DNA of 64,000 nt, from the NCBI RefSeq assembly GCF_001905145.1, contig NZ_LWLB01000010.1, forward strand, positions 1 through 64,000. The letters run 5' to 3'. This document shows, one piece after another, positions 62,995 through 64,000 of this stretch; the first letter of the stretch is position 1; the number at the start of each line of letters is the position of its first letter. The stretch comes from Nocardiopsis sp. TSRI0078 (GTDB lineage Bacteria; Actinomycetota; Actinomycetes; Streptosporangiales; Streptosporangiaceae). A program made the position numbers and the translations under genes. Below the pieces are notes generated by a model. That model made no database searches and was not told the origin of the DNA. It worked only from the letters and a program-made list of their open reading frames with translations.

Positions 62995-64000
62995 GTGAGC
63001 ACGCACCACTGCTCCGCCTGGGAGCTGTTCGGTTCCACCTCCTTCCTGCGCGCCTTCACGCGCGTGCTGGGGTGCGGGCCCTGCTCCGCGGACGGAACCG
63101 CGCAGGGCTGCTCGGGCCATTCCGAACAGTTCTGCGACTACGTCGACCTGTGCGCCGAGTACTGCCCGTGCCCGGTCCACGGAGGCGACCCCGACAGCGT
63201 CGTCGCCGTGCGCATGCGGCGCGCCGCGCCCGGCGGCACCGGCGTCGACCGCACCGCCGCCCACCGGCTGCGCGACGCCCTGGACGACGTGCGCCGGGAC
63301 CGCTCCTACAAGAACCTGCGCCGCGTCTACCCCCGGGCCGCCGCCGACGGCCGGGTGCGCTGCGCCTTCTCCGAGCGCCCGCGCCGCTGGGCGCAGCGCC
63401 GCGACGTGGCACGGATCGCCACGGACCTGGTCGACCAGGAGGCGCTGGCCATGCTGGTGCTCACCGCGGGCTGGGGCAACCCCGCCGCCGACCTCCCCGA
63501 GGACATCCACCCGGGCGAGACGGTCTCCTTCACCGAGGACGGCAGCGCCGTACCCGTCGCCGACCTGCGCGGACGCGCCCTGACCGCGGTCAGGGAACCA
63601 CCCATGGTCTCCACCGCCACCGGCGAGTACCTGCTGCGCAAGCTGGCGGAGCTGGCCTCGGGGCGCGACGCCGACCCGGGCCGCACCCCCGACCAGCGGC
63701 GCCGGCTGCTGCTGCGCGGTCTGCTGCCCGGTATGAGCGGCGAGGACGTCGCCCGCAGGCTCACCGGTGTCCTGGGGCGGATGGCGGTGAGCATGCCCAC
63801 CCACTTCCGGCTCGTCCAGCAGGCGCGCGGCCGGGCCCGCAGCGCCCCCTACTCCCCCGTCCCCGACGCCCCCGAACCGGCGGCGGAGGAGGACTCCGGA
63901 CGGCGCGAGGTGCTGGACGTGCGGGAGCGCGCGTGGCTGGAGCGGGCCGCCCTGGAGCTGACGGCGCGGGCCCGGGGGGCGCGCGCGGACTTCGAGGCCG
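62995..64000 (+). CDS. Cys-rich N-terminal protein of unknown function (runs off the right edge)
   Basis: 335 codons seen from GTG 62995 (GGGGAGAAG upstream); no stop in the window. The first 65 residues hold eleven cysteines and several histidines (MSTHHCSAWELF, LGCGPCSADG, CSGHSEQFCDY, LCAEYCPCPVHGG), suggesting zinc binding. After that come basic helical segments (RRVYPRAAADGRVRCAF, RDVARIATDLVDQEALAMLVLTAGW, LLLRGLLPGMSGEDVARRL) and an acidic linker. I know no family for it. Its divergent promoter, shared with the CARF operon, suggests it may belong to the same locus. Confidence 0.7.
   Translation, partial: MSTHHCSAWELFGSTSFLRAFTRVLGCGPCSADGTAQGCSGHSEQFCDYVDLCAEYCPCPVHGGDPDSVVAVRMRRAAPGGTGVDRTAAHRLRDALDDVRRDRSYKNLRRVYPRAAADGRVRCAFSERPRRWAQRRDVARIATDLVDQEALAMLVLTAGWGNPAADLPEDIHPGETVSFTEDGSAVPVADLRGRALTAVREPPMVSTATGEYLLRKLAELASGRDADPGRTPDQRRRLLLRGLLPGMSGEDVARRLTGVLGRMAVSMPTHFRLVQQARGRARSAPYSPVPDAPEPAAEEDSGRREVLDVRERAWLERAALELTARARGARADFEA

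Noticed and set aside
57600-64000. A CRISPR array or cas genes next to the CARF protein
   Set aside because: I saw no series of direct repeats with regular spacers and no Cas-like protein on either strand in this part.

Overview
The window is about 73% G+C by eye, with nearly every codon ending in G or C. Starts are often GTG, and several genes look leaderless (a -10 box directly before the start codon). The gene content is that of a filamentous actinomycete: FasR next to fabD-fabH-acpP-fabF, an actinobacterial suf operon with SufR, ctaA/ctaB, and a tkt-tal-zwf-opcA-pgl pentose phosphate cluster. A Nocardiopsis-like member of the Nocardiopsaceae/Streptosporangiales is my best guess, from general gene content only.

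Layout. 0-9.1 kb: start of a ClpX-type zinc finger gene, a divergent helical-repeat protein behind a double palindrome, an over-long TetR regulator, an Rv2179c-type exoribonuclease, a response regulator, a histidine kinase whose frame runs without a stop into an MMPL transporter, and an HSL-type esterase. 9.7-14.5 kb: an OafA-like acyltransferase, then an accessory patch between it and tRNA-Val(UAC), with a chimeric transposase relic and a zeta-toxin module. 14.6-20.8 kb: AhpE, a DUF3052 protein, YjbQ, PhoD, a membrane protein with a repeated TEVLPHL motif, and FasR. 21-24.8 kb: the type II fatty-acid synthase operon. 25-33.8 kb: a degenerate EAL/CBS protein, an SGNH hydrolase, a large protein of unknown function, a striking 22-bp-arm inverted repeat, a MocR/EamA divergent pair and an iron-box-controlled DUF2470 gene.

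33.9-40.5 kb is the suf operon, sufR-sufB-sufD-Rieske-sufC-sufS-sufU-sufT, on the minus strand with overlapping or near-touching genes. 40.8-48.5 kb holds an ABC exporter pair, an inositol phosphatase, a membrane-anchored ricin-type lectin, an EamA transporter, a small secreted peptide, ctaA and prsW. 48.6-57.6 kb holds ctaB and the divergent pentose phosphate cluster. A 17-bp BlaI/CopY-like palindrome occurs both at the ctaA start and upstream of ctaB, suggesting co-regulated heme A synthesis.

57.7-64 kb is the most unusual part. It has an orphan MurE-type ligase, a possible 50-residue leaderless peptide and the broken tail of a TAP-type hydrolase. Next come a 730-residue protein with two CARF-like signatures flanking a PD-(D/E)XK nuclease motif, a small NLTPH-type protein upstream of it, and a divergent Cys-rich gene running off the window. 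No cas genes or CRISPR array are visible, so this is a candidate stand-alone nucleotide-second-messenger defence locus. Terminator-like hairpins separate most transcription units.
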